Positions 7,634 through 16,665 of a DNA stretch of 64,000 nt are shown piece by piece. The position numbers and the translations under genes were made by a program. The notes beneath the pieces are model-generated. The model saw only the letters and a list, made by a program, of their open reading frames with translations, did no database searches and was not told where the DNA came from. Origin of the DNA: UBA1479 sp002706405 (GTDB lineage Bacteria > Pseudomonadota > Alphaproteobacteria > Rhodospirillales > Casp-alpha2); contig CAXATO010000012.1 in the NCBI GenBank assembly GCA_963972255.1, positions 1-64,000 on the forward strand, read 5' to 3'. The number at the start of each line of letters is the position of its first letter. The stretch's first letter is position 1.

Positions 7634-8665
7634 TCAGGCCGCCTTGCGCATGTAGGAGCGGATCAGCTCTTCGGCGATCTGCACCGTGTTGAGAGCCGCA
7701 CCCTTGCGCAGGTTGTCGGCCACCACCCACATGCTGATGCCGTGTTCGACGGTCGGGTCCTTGCGGATGCGCGACACGTAGACCGGGTCTTCGCCGGCGC
7801 ATTCGATCGGCGTCACGTAGCCTTCGTCGGCCTGATGATCGACGACGGTCACGCCGGGCGCCTTGCGCAGGGCCTTGCGCACCTCGTCGACGGTGACCGG
7901 ATATTCGAATTCCACGTTGACCGCTTCCGCATGGCCGATGAACACGGGTACGCGCACGCAGGTCGCATGAACGGCGATGTCCGGGTCCAGGATCTTCTTG
8001 GTCTCGACCACCATCTTCCATTCCTCCTTGGTCGACCCGTCGTCCATGAACACGTCGATATGGGGGATGCAGTTGAAGGCGATCTGCTTGGTGAACTTTT
8101 CCTGGTACTTGTGGAACGGTTCGTTGGAATAGATGCCGCGCGTCTGATTGAACAGCTCGTCCATGCCCGCCTTGCCGGCGCCCGACACGGACTGGTAGGT
8201 CGAAACCACTACGCGCTTGATCGGCTGCAGGTCGTGCAGCGGCTTCAGCGCCACCACCATCTGGATGGTCGAGCAGTTGGGGTTGGCGATGATGTTGCGC
8301 TTGGCATAGCCGGCCAGTGCGTCGGGATTGACCTCGGGCACCACCAGGGGCACGTCCGGGTCCATGCGGAACTGGCTGGTGTTGTCGACGACCACGGCAC
8401 CGGCGGCGGCGGCGATCGGCGAATACTTGGCCGATACCTTGGCCCCCGGGCTGGACAGCACGATGTCGGTGCCCTTGAAGTCGTAGGTCTCGAGATTCTG
8501 CACCTTGAGGACGTCGTCCTCGCCATAGGAAATCTCGCGGCCGACCGAGCGCGGGGAGGCCAGCGCCACGACCTCGTCGGCGGGGAATTCCCGCTCGGCC
8601 ATGATCTGCATTACTTCACGGCCCACGTTGCCCGTGGCGCCGACGACGGCAACTTTGTAACCCAT
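7634..8665 (-). CDS. asd: Aspartate-semialdehyde dehydrogenase
   Basis: Predicted 343-residue enzyme that reduces aspartyl phosphate to aspartate semialdehyde with NADPH, feeding lysine/diaminopimelate, threonine and methionine synthesis. The Rossmann start VAVVGATGNVGREVMQIM, active-site NPNCSTIQM (Cys131) and the VVVSTYQSVSGAGKAGMDEL segment identify it. A TAAGGAGAG ribosome site lies before the ATG at 8663-8665; an upstream in-frame extension lacks one. The cytochrome c gene begins 4 bases after its stop, an unusual partner for a biosynthetic gene, so asd transcription probably reads through into the redox genes. Confidence 0.95.
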   Translation of the reverse strand: MGYKVAVVGATGNVGREVMQIMAEREFPADEVVALASPRSVGREISYGEDDVLKVQNLETYDFKGTDIVLSSPGAKVSAKYSPIAAAAGAVVVDNTSQFRMDPDVPLVVPEVNPDALAGYAKRNIIANPNCSTIQMVVALKPLHDLQPIKRVVVSTYQSVSGAGKAGMDELFNQTRGIYSNEPFHKYQEKFTKQIAFNCIPHIDVFMDDGSTKEEWKMVVETKKILDPDIAVHATCVRVPVFIGHAEAVNVEFEYPVTVDEVRKALRKAPGVTVVDHQADEGYVTPIECAGEDPVYVSRIRKDPTVEHGISMWVVADNLRKGAALNTVQIAEELIRSYMRKAA

Positions 8666-8731
8666 GGTCTTAACTCTCCTTACGTCCCTTGGGGCCTTCG
8701 GATCGAATATTCCGGGCGGGACGACGCGCGT

Positions 8732-8775
8732 ATCATAACGCAAACGGCCCGCGGGGTGTATCCGCGGGCCGTTTG
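8732..8775 (-). promoter_or_regulatory. Long inverted repeat next to a TATGAT box upstream of asd
   Basis: A perfect 14-bp inverted repeat (arms 8741-8754 and 8762-8775, 7-nt spacer) lies 76-110 bp upstream of the asd start. On the minus strand TATGAT (plus 8732-8737) follows immediately and could be the asd -10 box, with no good -35. The dyad could be an operator over the -35 region or the transcription terminator of the DUF2254 gene that ends at 8944. No T-run follows on either strand, so an intrinsic terminator is less likely. Confidence 0.45.
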
Positions 8776-8943
8776 CAAATATCGCACAACGCAACGGGCC
8801 CGCGTCACCTCGTGGTGGCGGTTTTAATCTTCCCTTTAATAGTGGGAAGCGGGGCCGGAAATGCATCGTGCATGTTCATCTCGCGTGAAATACCCGCTTC
8901 CGTTTCCGCTGGCAAGTGGATTCACGATCGCGGATGCCGCAAC

Positions 8944-10221
8944 CTAGCGTCTTGCACGGATCGCCGCGTCGATCGCCTTGATGGTCCGGGTGACGGCTTC
9001 CCTGTCTGCATCAAGGGACAATTTGGCGCGGGCCATCTCGGCGGCGCGGCCGGCTTCATTGGAGATGGCCTGCAAATGGTCGGTGGAGATGGTCCGGCTC
9101 ATTTCCTCCAGCACCGCCAGGATGCGAATGACGACTTCCGCCTGGGCCCCACCGTCCCTGATGACGGGGCGGAACGCGCGGATCAACAACTGATCGAAGC
9201 TGACGACGACGCGTTTAACGCGTCCTCCTTTGATGCGGTCCACGGGGTATTCCGCCGCCGGTATCCGGCCCGCGTGGATCAGCAGGGCGCCCAGATAATT
9301 GATGCAGACAAGGGCGGATTGCGGGTCGTTCAGGCCTGGCGACAAGGCGCGGCAGGCAATCTCCGCTAGAATTTCAATGCCCAGGCAGGGATCGCTCTCC
9401 GGCGTTCGTTCGCTGCCGAGGGCGATGGACCGGCAAAGTCGGGCCTGCACTTTTCCGTCCGCCGACTTTTCCCCCCATACCGTCATCAGCGCCGAGGTGT
9501 CGTGGATAAAATCGCCTTCCGCAACATGGAGCTGAACGCAAACGTCCAGAGAGTCCGCCGACTGTACCAGCGTTTCAATATTGATCAGTTGGACATAGCC
9601 CGTTTTCCCGGCGTGGATGGTTTCGCCATCGTCACCATCCAAGGCGGGAAAGTCACCGCTTTCGTGGGGCGCGGCGGACAGGTAGTTTTTCAGGCAACTT
9701 TCGGCCTGATTATGGATTTTCACGATGATGCTGTTGAGCTTGGACGACGCCGCGACGTGATGCATCCACTGCACGAGGTAACGAATGGCCCAAATGCCCA
9801 GGAACACGGCGACGGCGAAAATCAGGGTCACGCCCGCGTCGGAAACCGCCTTGAACCCGAACAGGCCGAGCGCCGTGACCGCAAACACGAACGTGGCGAG
9901 GAATGTCGACAATGCGTTCTGCGTGACCGGGTCCGCCATCAATTCCGGAACCGCGCGGGGGGACGCCTGATTGGCCGTGAGGTTGAGGACCAGCATGGTC
10001 ACGGACAGGGTAACGGTGGTGACAGTCAGCATGCCTGCGGCGACAAGACGAAGCAGGTCCTTGGCGGCTTCGATGTCGATGATCGGCAGCAGCCGTGCCG
10101 CGCTTTCCGGAATCGACTGGTCGATCCCGGCGATGAGCAGCGCAACGACCGCGGCGAGCAGGCTGTAAACAGACGGGCGGAACCACATGGCCGTGCGGAT
10201 TTCCCGTGCGAAATTGATCAA
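8944..10221 (-). CDS. DUF2254 family membrane protein
   Basis: Predicted 425-residue protein with about four membrane helices in the first 160 residues: near 16-32 (SVYSLLAAVVALLIAG), near 55-80, near 105-125 (FLATFVFAVTALGLFGF) and near 130-150. A large soluble domain follows with LGIEILAEIACRALSPGLNDPQSALVCINYLG, the signature block of DUF2254. Function is unknown for the family. The chosen start is TTG at 10221, which gives the short amphipathic lead usual in this family; ATG at 10188 is an alternative. It stands alone on the minus strand. Confidence 0.82.
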   Translation of the reverse strand: MINFAREIRTAMWFRPSVYSLLAAVVALLIAGIDQSIPESAARLLPIIDIEAAKDLLRLVAAGMLTVTTVTLSVTMLVLNLTANQASPRAVPELMADPVTQNALSTFLATFVFAVTALGLFGFKAVSDAGVTLIFAVAVFLGIWAIRYLVQWMHHVAASSKLNSIIVKIHNQAESCLKNYLSAAPHESGDFPALDGDDGETIHAGKTGYVQLINIETLVQSADSLDVCVQLHVAEGDFIHDTSALMTVWGEKSADGKVQARLCRSIALGSERTPESDPCLGIEILAEIACRALSPGLNDPQSALVCINYLGALLIHAGRIPAAEYPVDRIKGGRVKRVVVSFDQLLIRAFRPVIRDGGAQAEVVIRILAVLEEMSRTISTDHLQAISNEAGRAAEMARAKLSLDADREAVTRTIKAIDAAIRARR

Positions 10222-10291
10222 TTTTGTCAGAGGGATGCGTTTTTACGCTTTGGCTGAGTAACCATCGCGCCCTTTGGCTTCCAGTTGATGG

Positions 10292-10312
10292 CGCCACCGT
10301 GCGTCGGTGGCG
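10292..10312 (-). terminator. GC-rich hairpin between the histidine kinase and DUF2254 genes
   Basis: Arms CGCCACCG (10292-10299) and CGGTGGCG (10305-10312) form an 8-bp stem with a 5-nt loop, 85 bp beyond the histidine kinase stop on the minus strand. There is no T-run, so it would be at most a weak or factor-assisted terminator. Confidence 0.3.
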
Positions 10313-10396
10313 TTCACGCGGCCTGACGTAAGGGCCGGATCATGCTGTGTTCACGATCATCATAGCGATGAAATCCCCGTTCGGAACAGGGGGGCG

Positions 10397-11947
10397 TCAT
10401 TCCGCATATCGCACGGGCAGATCCATGCGCACGGCGGTGCCGTGGCCGGGTTCGCTTACGATGGAGACGTCCCCGCGCAGCATTTCAACCAGGCGTTTGA
10501 CGATCGACAGGCCCAATCCCGTACCCTTTTCCTTGCGCACGTAGCTGTTGCCGGATCCGTCATAGGGGTTGAACACGGTCTCCACCATCTCCGGGGACAT
10601 GCCGATGCCCGTATCGGCGACGGTCAGGGCGAAGCGCCCGTCGTCGGACATTTCGGCGGCAACGGTGATGCGCCCGTCGTCGGGAGTCGCCTTGACCGCG
10701 TTGGACAACAGATTCAATAGGGCCTGGCGCAAGAAGGTTTCGTCCAGTTGGACTTGGGGAAAGTCGCGGGGCACCAGGTTTTCGAGGGTCAGGCGCTGGG
10801 CGCCGTCCGTGCGCTGGATCAGGTCGACGCAGGTCGCGGCACAGTCGTACAGGTCGACGGTAACCAGGCGAAATTCGGTTTTACCGGCTTCGATCCGCGA
10901 CAGGTCGAGAAGATCGTTGATGATGTTCAGCAACAACTCGGCGCTGCCCCGGATGTCGCCGGCGTATTCCTGATAGCGCGCGGGGTCGTCGAACTTGGTG
11001 TGCATCATCATTTCCGCGAAGCCCATGATCGCGTTCAGCGGGGTGCGCAGTTCGTGGCTCATATTGGCAAGGAAATCCGACTTCACCGCGTTGGCGTTCT
11101 CGGCCTGGGCCTTGGCCTCGCGCAGTTCCTCGGCGGCGCGGGCGCGGTCGGTCACGTCGTTGAAGATGGAGACCACGCCGCCATCGGGCAGCCGCCCCCG
11201 GTGAACATCGAACGTCCGCCCGCCGGCCCGGTGGATGACTTCGTGCGGGGCGGGGGCGCCATCCTTCCAGATTTGCCGATAGCGGGCGCGGGCCAGTTCT
11301 TCCGGGTCGCCCTTGCCGAGGTTGCCGAGGCGCGCGGAACTGGTCAGGGTGTCGAGCATGTGCATGCCCTCGTGGGCATCCTGCGGATCAACGCCGGCCA
11401 TCTCCAGAAACTTGTCGTTCCAGGCGATGATCCGATGATCGCGATCCATCACGCAGGCAGGCTGGTCCAGGGTTTCGAACAGGGTTTTCAGGATCGCCGA
11501 TTTGTTGGCCAGTTCCTGTTCGATGATCGTCTGCTGGTCGATGTTGCGCGACGTGGCGATCTGAATTCCGTCTTCCCGCCAGAACCGTTTGCGGGTGCGG
11601 AACATGCGCGGCAGGACGGCGATTTCCTCGGGCGCGCCGCGATCCCGGTTGTTGCGGATGGTGCGAAGGCGCTTGGCCGCGAGATCCTTCGGGTCGCCGT
11701 CGCCGTAGTAGCCGCGCCGGGCCAGCTGCTCCAGCACCTCGTACTGGGTCATGCCGATGCGCCATTCCAGCGGCGGGCCGCCGGCAATCTCGGTAAACGC
11801 CTTGTTCCAGGCGACGAGCCGGTCGTCCGCGTCAAAGGCGCGGATCGACGTGTCGATGCTGTCGACGATGGACTGCCAATCCGGACCGGTGGCGGAGGCA
11901 GTGCCGGACAGTTCCGACGGGGCTTCCTGGTCTTCTGAATCCCGCAT
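10397..11947 (-). CDS. Soluble PAS-domain hybrid-less histidine kinase
   Basis: Predicted 516-residue cytoplasmic sensor kinase with no membrane segment. Two PAS modules of the PAS_7 type lie at about 24-140 and 153-270, both with the WN(K/D)KF motif (VAWNKAFTEIAG, IAWNDKFLEMAG). A coiled-coil linker follows, then a HisKA domain with the phospho-accepting His at 298 (NMSHELRTPLNAIMGFAE) and a HATPase domain (NLLSNAVKATPD, DTGIGM, GTGLGLSIVK). No receiver domain and no adjacent response regulator, so it is an orphan kinase. ATG at 11947 is preferred because GAGGGG is 6 bases upstream; a TTG two codons earlier is not well placed. Confidence 0.9.
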   Translation of the reverse strand: MRDSEDQEAPSELSGTASATGPDWQSIVDSIDTSIRAFDADDRLVAWNKAFTEIAGGPPLEWRIGMTQYEVLEQLARRGYYGDGDPKDLAAKRLRTIRNNRDRGAPEEIAVLPRMFRTRKRFWREDGIQIATSRNIDQQTIIEQELANKSAILKTLFETLDQPACVMDRDHRIIAWNDKFLEMAGVDPQDAHEGMHMLDTLTSSARLGNLGKGDPEELARARYRQIWKDGAPAPHEVIHRAGGRTFDVHRGRLPDGGVVSIFNDVTDRARAAEELREAKAQAENANAVKSDFLANMSHELRTPLNAIMGFAEMMMHTKFDDPARYQEYAGDIRGSAELLLNIINDLLDLSRIEAGKTEFRLVTVDLYDCAATCVDLIQRTDGAQRLTLENLVPRDFPQVQLDETFLRQALLNLLSNAVKATPDDGRITVAAEMSDDGRFALTVADTGIGMSPEMVETVFNPYDGSGNSYVRKEKGTGLGLSIVKRLVEMLRGDVSIVSEPGHGTAVRMDLPVRYAE

Positions 11948-12073
11948 GCTCAACCCCTCGGCTGCGGCGCGCCGGGGTGGGCGCGCCGGTGCCGAATCTT
12001 ATAAGGGTGTAACCTAAGCGGTGGCGTGTTCGCAGGCTGTGACGTGGGACACTATCAACTGTGACCGCCGCCG

Positions 12074-13183
12074 TCAGGCGGCCAGTTTGTCCAGTTCCTT
12101 GGCCAGACTGTCGCCCATCTGGGTGGTCGAGATTTTATTCATCCCGGCTTCCATGATGTCGGCGGTCCGCAGGCCCGCATCCAGCACGTTCTTGCAGGCC
12201 TGTTCGATCAGGTCCGCATCCTCGCCCATGTCGAAAGAGTATCTCAGGCACATGGCGAAGGACTGAATCATGGCCATCGGATTGGCGATGCCCTGACCGG
12301 CGATGTCAGGGGCGGAGCCGTGCACCGGTTCGTACAGGGCCTTGCGCCGTCCGTCGCTGTCGGCGGCCCCCAAGGAGGCCGAGGGCAGCATGCCGAGCGA
12401 GCCCGTGAGCATGGCCGCGCAATCGGACAGGATATCGCCGAACAGGTTGTCGGTGACGATCACGTCGAACTGCTTGGGCTGACGCACCAATTGCATGGCG
12501 CAGTTGTCCGCGTACATGTGATGCAGCTCGATGTCGGGGAAATCCTTGCCGACTTCGGTGGCGATGGCGCGCCACAGCACGCCGGTCTCCATGACGTTGG
12601 CCTTTTCCACGGAATGCAGCTTGCCCGACCGCTTGCCGGCCAGCTCGAAAGCCAGGCGGCAGACGCGTTCGATCTCGCCTTCCGAATAGACCTGGGTGTC
12701 GACGGCCTTGCGGCTGCCGTCGGCCAGGGTCTCGATGCCGCGCGGCTTGCCGAAATAGACGCCGCCGGTCAGTTCACGGACGATCAGCATGTCCAGGCCG
12801 GACACCAGCTCTTCCTTCAGGCTCGACGCCTTGGCCATGGCCGGCAGGACCGTCGCCGGGCGCAGGTTGGCGTAAAGGTCCATTTCCTTGCGCAGGGTCA
12901 ACAGCCCCATTTCCGGGCGCAGGTCGCGGGCGACGTTGTCCCACTTGGGGCCGCCGACGGCCCCCAGCAGCACGGCATCCACCGCCATGGCATCGGCCAG
13001 GGTGTTGTCGCCAAGGGGTTGGCCGTATTTGTCGATGGCGGCGCCGCCGACCACGTCCTCCGCCACGTCGAACGAGACGTGGCGGCGTTTGTCCATCCAA
13101 TCGATGATTGTCTGAACCTGTTTCATCACTTCGGGGCCGATGCCGTCGCCGGGCAGCATCAGCAGTTTCTTGTTGGCAGCCAT
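12074..13183 (-). CDS. leuB: 3-isopropylmalate dehydrogenase
   Basis: Predicted 369-residue enzyme of the isocitrate/isopropylmalate dehydrogenase family. It oxidatively decarboxylates 3-isopropylmalate in leucine synthesis with NAD. Seen directly: KLLMLPGDGIGPEVMKQV at the N terminus, the substrate loop LLTLRKEMDLYANLRP, and the metal/cofactor segment VTDNLFGDILSDCAAMLTGSLGMLPSASLG with GSAPDIAGQGIANP. An AGGAAA ribosome site precedes the ATG. It is the last gene of leuC-leuD-leuB, 43 bases after leuD. Confidence 0.97.
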   Translation of the reverse strand: MAANKKLLMLPGDGIGPEVMKQVQTIIDWMDKRRHVSFDVAEDVVGGAAIDKYGQPLGDNTLADAMAVDAVLLGAVGGPKWDNVARDLRPEMGLLTLRKEMDLYANLRPATVLPAMAKASSLKEELVSGLDMLIVRELTGGVYFGKPRGIETLADGSRKAVDTQVYSEGEIERVCRLAFELAGKRSGKLHSVEKANVMETGVLWRAIATEVGKDFPDIELHHMYADNCAMQLVRQPKQFDVIVTDNLFGDILSDCAAMLTGSLGMLPSASLGAADSDGRRKALYEPVHGSAPDIAGQGIANPMAMIQSFAMCLRYSFDMGEDADLIEQACKNVLDAGLRTADIMEAGMNKISTTQMGDSLAKELDKLAA

Positions 13184-13226
13184 GGCTGTTTCCTCGTTTT
13201 TTTGATTTCAGGCCGGTGAGGCGGGA

Positions 13227-13853
13227 TCAGCCGACGGTCGCGGCGTTGGCGATCCAGGGCTGGGCCGCTTCACGGCTTTCCTCGAAGCTGTCGATCTTCT
13301 TCACCTTCTGTTCGGTCAGGCCGATGTCGTCCAGGCCGTTGATCAGGCAATGCTTCTTGAAGGGATCGATGTCGAACGAGATTTCCCCGCCATCAGGTCC
13401 GGAAATGGTCTGGTTTTCCAGATCGATGGTCAGGGTCGCGTTGGCACCCCGGCTGGCATCGTCCATCAATTTGTCCAGGTTTTCCTTGGACACCTTGATG
13501 AGCAGCATGCCGTTCTTGAAGCTGTTGTTGTAGAAGATGTCGGCAAAAGACGTGGAGATCACGCATTTGACGCCGAAGTCCTTGAGCGCCCAGGGGGCGT
13601 GTTCACGGGACGAGCCGCAGCCGAAGTTGTCGCCGGCGACGATGATCTCGGCATTCCGGTAGGCCGGCTTGTTGAGCACGAAATCCGGGTTCTCCGTGCC
13701 GTCGGCCAGATACCGCATTTCATGAAACAGGTTCTTGCCGAGGCCGTCGCGTTTGACGGTTTTCAGGAACTGCTTGGGGATGATCATATCGGTGTCGATG
13801 TTGATCATGTCCATGGGGGCGGCAACACCCGTCAGCTTGGTGAATTTTTCCAT
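13227..13853 (-). CDS. leuD: 3-isopropylmalate dehydratase small subunit
   Basis: Predicted 208-residue small subunit (swivel domain) of isopropylmalate isomerase. The motif DNFGCGSSREHAPWAL and the start INIDTDMIIPKQFL are diagnostic. It pairs with LeuC to isomerise 2- to 3-isopropylmalate. Located 27 bases after leuC and 43 before leuB, on one transcript. Confidence 0.97.
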   Translation of the reverse strand: MEKFTKLTGVAAPMDMINIDTDMIIPKQFLKTVKRDGLGKNLFHEMRYLADGTENPDFVLNKPAYRNAEIIVAGDNFGCGSSREHAPWALKDFGVKCVISTSFADIFYNNSFKNGMLLIKVSKENLDKLMDDASRGANATLTIDLENQTISGPDGGEISFDIDPFKKHCLINGLDDIGLTEQKVKKIDSFEESREAAQPWIANAATVG

Positions 13854-13880
13854 TTGAACGAATCCTTCTGCGAACGGGGG

Positions 13881-15281
13881 TCAGAACTTGCGCACGTCGG
13901 CCAGATGGCCGGAAACGGCCGCGGCGGCCGCCATCGCGGGGCTGACCAGATGGGTGCGCGCACCGGCACCCTGGCGGCCCTTGAAGTTGCGGTTCGACGT
14001 GGAGGCGCAGCGCATGCCCGCGGGCACTCTGTCCTCGTTCATGGCCAGGCACATGGAACAGCCCGGCTCGCGCCATTCGAAACCGGCTTCGAGCAGGATC
14101 TTGTCCAGGCCTTCCTGTTCCGCCTGTTCCTTGACCAGACCCGATCCGGGAACGACCAGGGCCGTCACATGGTCGGCGACCTTTTTGCCCTTGGCCACTT
14201 CGGCGACCGCGCGGATGTCTTCGATCCGCCCGTTGGTGCAGGAACCCACGAACATGTAGTCGATCTTGATGTCTTCCATGCGGGTGCCCGGCTCCAGGCC
14301 CATGTACTCCAGGGCCATCTTGACCGATTCCTGCTTGTCCGGATTGGCGAAATCGCCGGGTCCGGGAACGACCGCGGAAATCGGCACCACGTCTTCCGGG
14401 CTGGTGCCCCAGGTGACCTGCGGCTCGATATGGGAGGCGTCCATGGTGACTTCCTTCTGGTAGGTCGCCCCCTCGTCCGAGGGCAGCGTCTTCCAGTAGG
14501 CCAGGGCCGCTTCCCAGGTCGCGCCCTTGGGCGACATGGGACGGCCCTTCAGGTATTCGAACGTGGTTTCGTCCGGCGCGATCAGGCCGGCGCGGGCACC
14601 GCCTTCGATGGTCATGTTGGACACGGTCATGCGGCCTTCCATGGACAGGTCGCGGATCGCCTTGCCGGCGTATTCGATGACGTGGCCGGTGCCGCCGGCG
14701 GTGCCGATCTTACCGATGATGGCCAGGATCAGGTCCTTGGCCGTGCAGCCGAAGGGCAGATCGCCCTCGACCGTGATGCGCATGTTCTTCAGCGGCGATT
14801 GCAGCAGCGTCTGGGTCGCCATCACGTGTTCGACTTCGGACGTGCCGATGCCGAAGGCAAGCGCCCCGAACGCGCCGTGGGTCGCCGTGTGGCTGTCGCC
14901 GCAGACGATGGTCGTGCCGGGCAGGGTGAAGCCCTGTTCCGGGCCGATCACGTGGACGATGCCCTGGCGGACGTCACCCATGTCGAACAGGGGAACACCG
15001 AATTCCGCGCAGTTCTTGGTCAGCATTTCCAGCTGCAGCGCCGATTCCGGATTGTCGATGGTTTCGCCGCGCTTGGTCGGCACGTTGTGGTCGGCGACCG
15101 CAAGCGTCAGGTCCGGGCGGCGGACCTTGCGGCCGGCGTTACGCAGACCTTCGAATGCCTGGGGGCTGGTGACCTCGTGGGTCAGATGACGGTCGATGTA
15201 CAGCAGGCAGGTGCCGTCTTCCTGTACTTCGACCAGATGGCTGTCCCAGATCTTCTCGAACAGCGTTTTCGGTTGTGCCAT
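13881..15281 (-). CDS. leuC: 3-isopropylmalate dehydratase large subunit
   Basis: Predicted 466-residue aconitase-family subunit that holds the 4Fe-4S cluster. The three cluster ligands are visible as Cys348 (VGSCTNGR) and Cys408/Cys411 (PGCSMCLAMN). Other family blocks are VCGDSHTATHGAFGALAFGIGTSE (kept as two parts of one loop). Length is normal. The start follows a 151 bp gap after rplS, so leuCDB may have its own promoter there; an A-rich stretch (TATAAAAAA on the minus strand near 15345-15353) is the only candidate -10 area seen. Confidence 0.97.
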   Translation of the reverse strand: MAQPKTLFEKIWDSHLVEVQEDGTCLLYIDRHLTHEVTSPQAFEGLRNAGRKVRRPDLTLAVADHNVPTKRGETIDNPESALQLEMLTKNCAEFGVPLFDMGDVRQGIVHVIGPEQGFTLPGTTIVCGDSHTATHGAFGALAFGIGTSEVEHVMATQTLLQSPLKNMRITVEGDLPFGCTAKDLILAIIGKIGTAGGTGHVIEYAGKAIRDLSMEGRMTVSNMTIEGGARAGLIAPDETTFEYLKGRPMSPKGATWEAALAYWKTLPSDEGATYQKEVTMDASHIEPQVTWGTSPEDVVPISAVVPGPGDFANPDKQESVKMALEYMGLEPGTRMEDIKIDYMFVGSCTNGRIEDIRAVAEVAKGKKVADHVTALVVPGSGLVKEQAEQEGLDKILLEAGFEWREPGCSMCLAMNEDRVPAGMRCASTSNRNFKGRQGAGARTHLVSPAMAAAAAVSGHLADVRKF

Positions 15282-15432
15282 GGGTATGTGTCCTCCGACG
15301 TGTGCACGAACGCCGGCCCCCGACGGCGCTGCGGTTCCTTAGGTTTTTTATATGTGGCGCGCCGACCCGACCGGAACAAGCCGGGTCCTGCGTGCCAACC
15401 TTGGAAAGCTTCCCTGGGTTGCCCCTTGGGAA

Positions 15433-15921
15433 TTATTCCTCGGTCGTGGCTTCCTGGTCGACGGACTTTTTCTTGCCGCCTTTTTTATTCGACGCTTCGT
15501 CGCGGTTGGCCTTGGCTTCACGCGCGACCCGCTTTTCTTCCTGCGACACCTTGCCGGAGAACCCGTCGGTCTTTTCAGCGATACGGGCGGCCTTACCGGT
15601 CAGGCCCCGGAGATAGTACAGCTTGGCCCGGCGGACGTCACCACGGCGCACGACTTCGACCGAGTCGACGTTCGGGGAATACACCGGGAACACACGTTCC
15701 ACACCTTCGCCGTAGCTCAGCTTGCGCACGGTGAAGGCCGAGTTGACGCCCGCGTTCTTGCGCGCGATGCATACGCCTTCGAAGGCCTGCAGACGGGTCC
15801 GCTCGCCTTCGACGACGCGCACGTTGACGCGGATCGTGTCGCCCGGGGCGAACTTCGGCATTTCCTTGTCGCCGGTCAGGCGGGCCATCTGTTCCTGATC
15901 CAGTTGTTCAATCACGTTCAT
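15433..15921 (-). CDS. rplS: 50S ribosomal protein L19
   Basis: Predicted 162-residue L19. The core (about residues 1-115) has FAPGDTIRVNVRVVEGERTR, LQAFEGVCIARKNAG and SFTVRKLS-like and VERVFPVYSPNVDSVEVVRRG blocks. The last ~40 residues form a charged, lysine- and glutamate-rich tail (KKGGKKKSVDQEATTEE), longer than in E. coli but common in Alphaproteobacteria. It lies 45 bases after trmD in the rpsP-rimM-trmD-rplS operon. Confidence 0.97.
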   Translation of the reverse strand: MNVIEQLDQEQMARLTGDKEMPKFAPGDTIRVNVRVVEGERTRLQAFEGVCIARKNAGVNSAFTVRKLSYGEGVERVFPVYSPNVDSVEVVRRGDVRRAKLYYLRGLTGKAARIAEKTDGFSGKVSQEEKRVAREAKANRDEASNKKGGKKKSVDQEATTEE

Positions 15922-15966
15922 GGTTCAAACCTTTCCTTACAAACGCTCTGCCGTCGCCGGCAATTC

Positions 15967-16665
15967 CTAGGTCCGCTCGTGCTCGGCCCAAAGATCGGGC
16001 CGCCGTTCGCGGGTGATTTCTTCCGCCTGGCGCTGGCGCCAGGTTGCTATCTTTTCGTGGTGCCCGGAAACCAGAACCTCCGGCACCTTGCGGCCCTGCC
16101 ATTCCTGGGGCCGCGTGTAGTGGGGATACTCCAGCAATCCCCGCTCGAAACTCTCTTCCTCCAGCGATGCATCCTTGCCCATCACCCCCGGCAACAAACG
16201 AAGGCAGGCATCCAACACCACCAGGGCCGCCGGCTCGCCCCCCGACAGGACGAAATCACCGAGCGATATCTCTTCCGCGTCCTGGGCCTCCAGCACCCGC
16301 TGATCGACGCCCTCGAAACGGCCGCACAGCAGGATCACCCCAGGCCCCGCCGCCAATTCCGCCACCCGTTTCTGACCCAACGGTCGGCCCCGGGGGGTCA
16401 GATAGATGAACGGCAGATCCGCGTTCCCGTCCCGGGCGCTCCGGATGGCGCCGTCGACCACATCGGGCCGCATCACCATGCCGGGGCCGCCGCCAAAGGG
16501 GGCATCGTCCACGGAGCGGTGTTTATCGCTTGCAAAGTCGCGAATGTCCACCGTTTCCAGGGCCCAGATGCCCTTTTCAAGCGCCGTTCCGGCAAGCGAA
16601 CAACCAAGCGGTCCCGGGAACATTTCCGGGAAGATCGTCAGTACCTTGGCCGTCCAACCGCTCAT
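15967..16665 (-). CDS. trmD: tRNA (guanine-N1-)-methyltransferase
   Basis: Predicted 232-residue SPOUT methyltransferase that methylates G37 of tRNAs reading CNN codons, with S-adenosylmethionine. Recognised by TIFPEMFPGPLGCSLAG, DDAPFGGGPGMVM, the trefoil-knot segment LLCGRFEGVDQRVLE and ISLGDFVLSGGEPAALV. Its ATG shares one base with the rimM stop (TGATG), a coupled start; a GTG one codon earlier is the alternative. Confidence 0.96.
   Translation of the reverse strand: MSGWTAKVLTIFPEMFPGPLGCSLAGTALEKGIWALETVDIRDFASDKHRSVDDAPFGGGPGMVMRPDVVDGAIRSARDGNADLPFIYLTPRGRPLGQKRVAELAAGPGVILLCGRFEGVDQRVLEAQDAEEISLGDFVLSGGEPAALVVLDACLRLLPGVMGKDASLEEESFERGLLEYPHYTRPQEWQGRKVPEVLVSGHHEKIATWRQRQAEEITRERRPDLWAEHERT

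Noticed and set aside
13350..15734. 794-codon plus-strand frame over leuD, leuC and rplS
   Set aside because: It is antisense to well-identified genes; the translation is rich in His, Gly, Arg and Val without domains, as expected for the complementary frame of GC-rich coding DNA.
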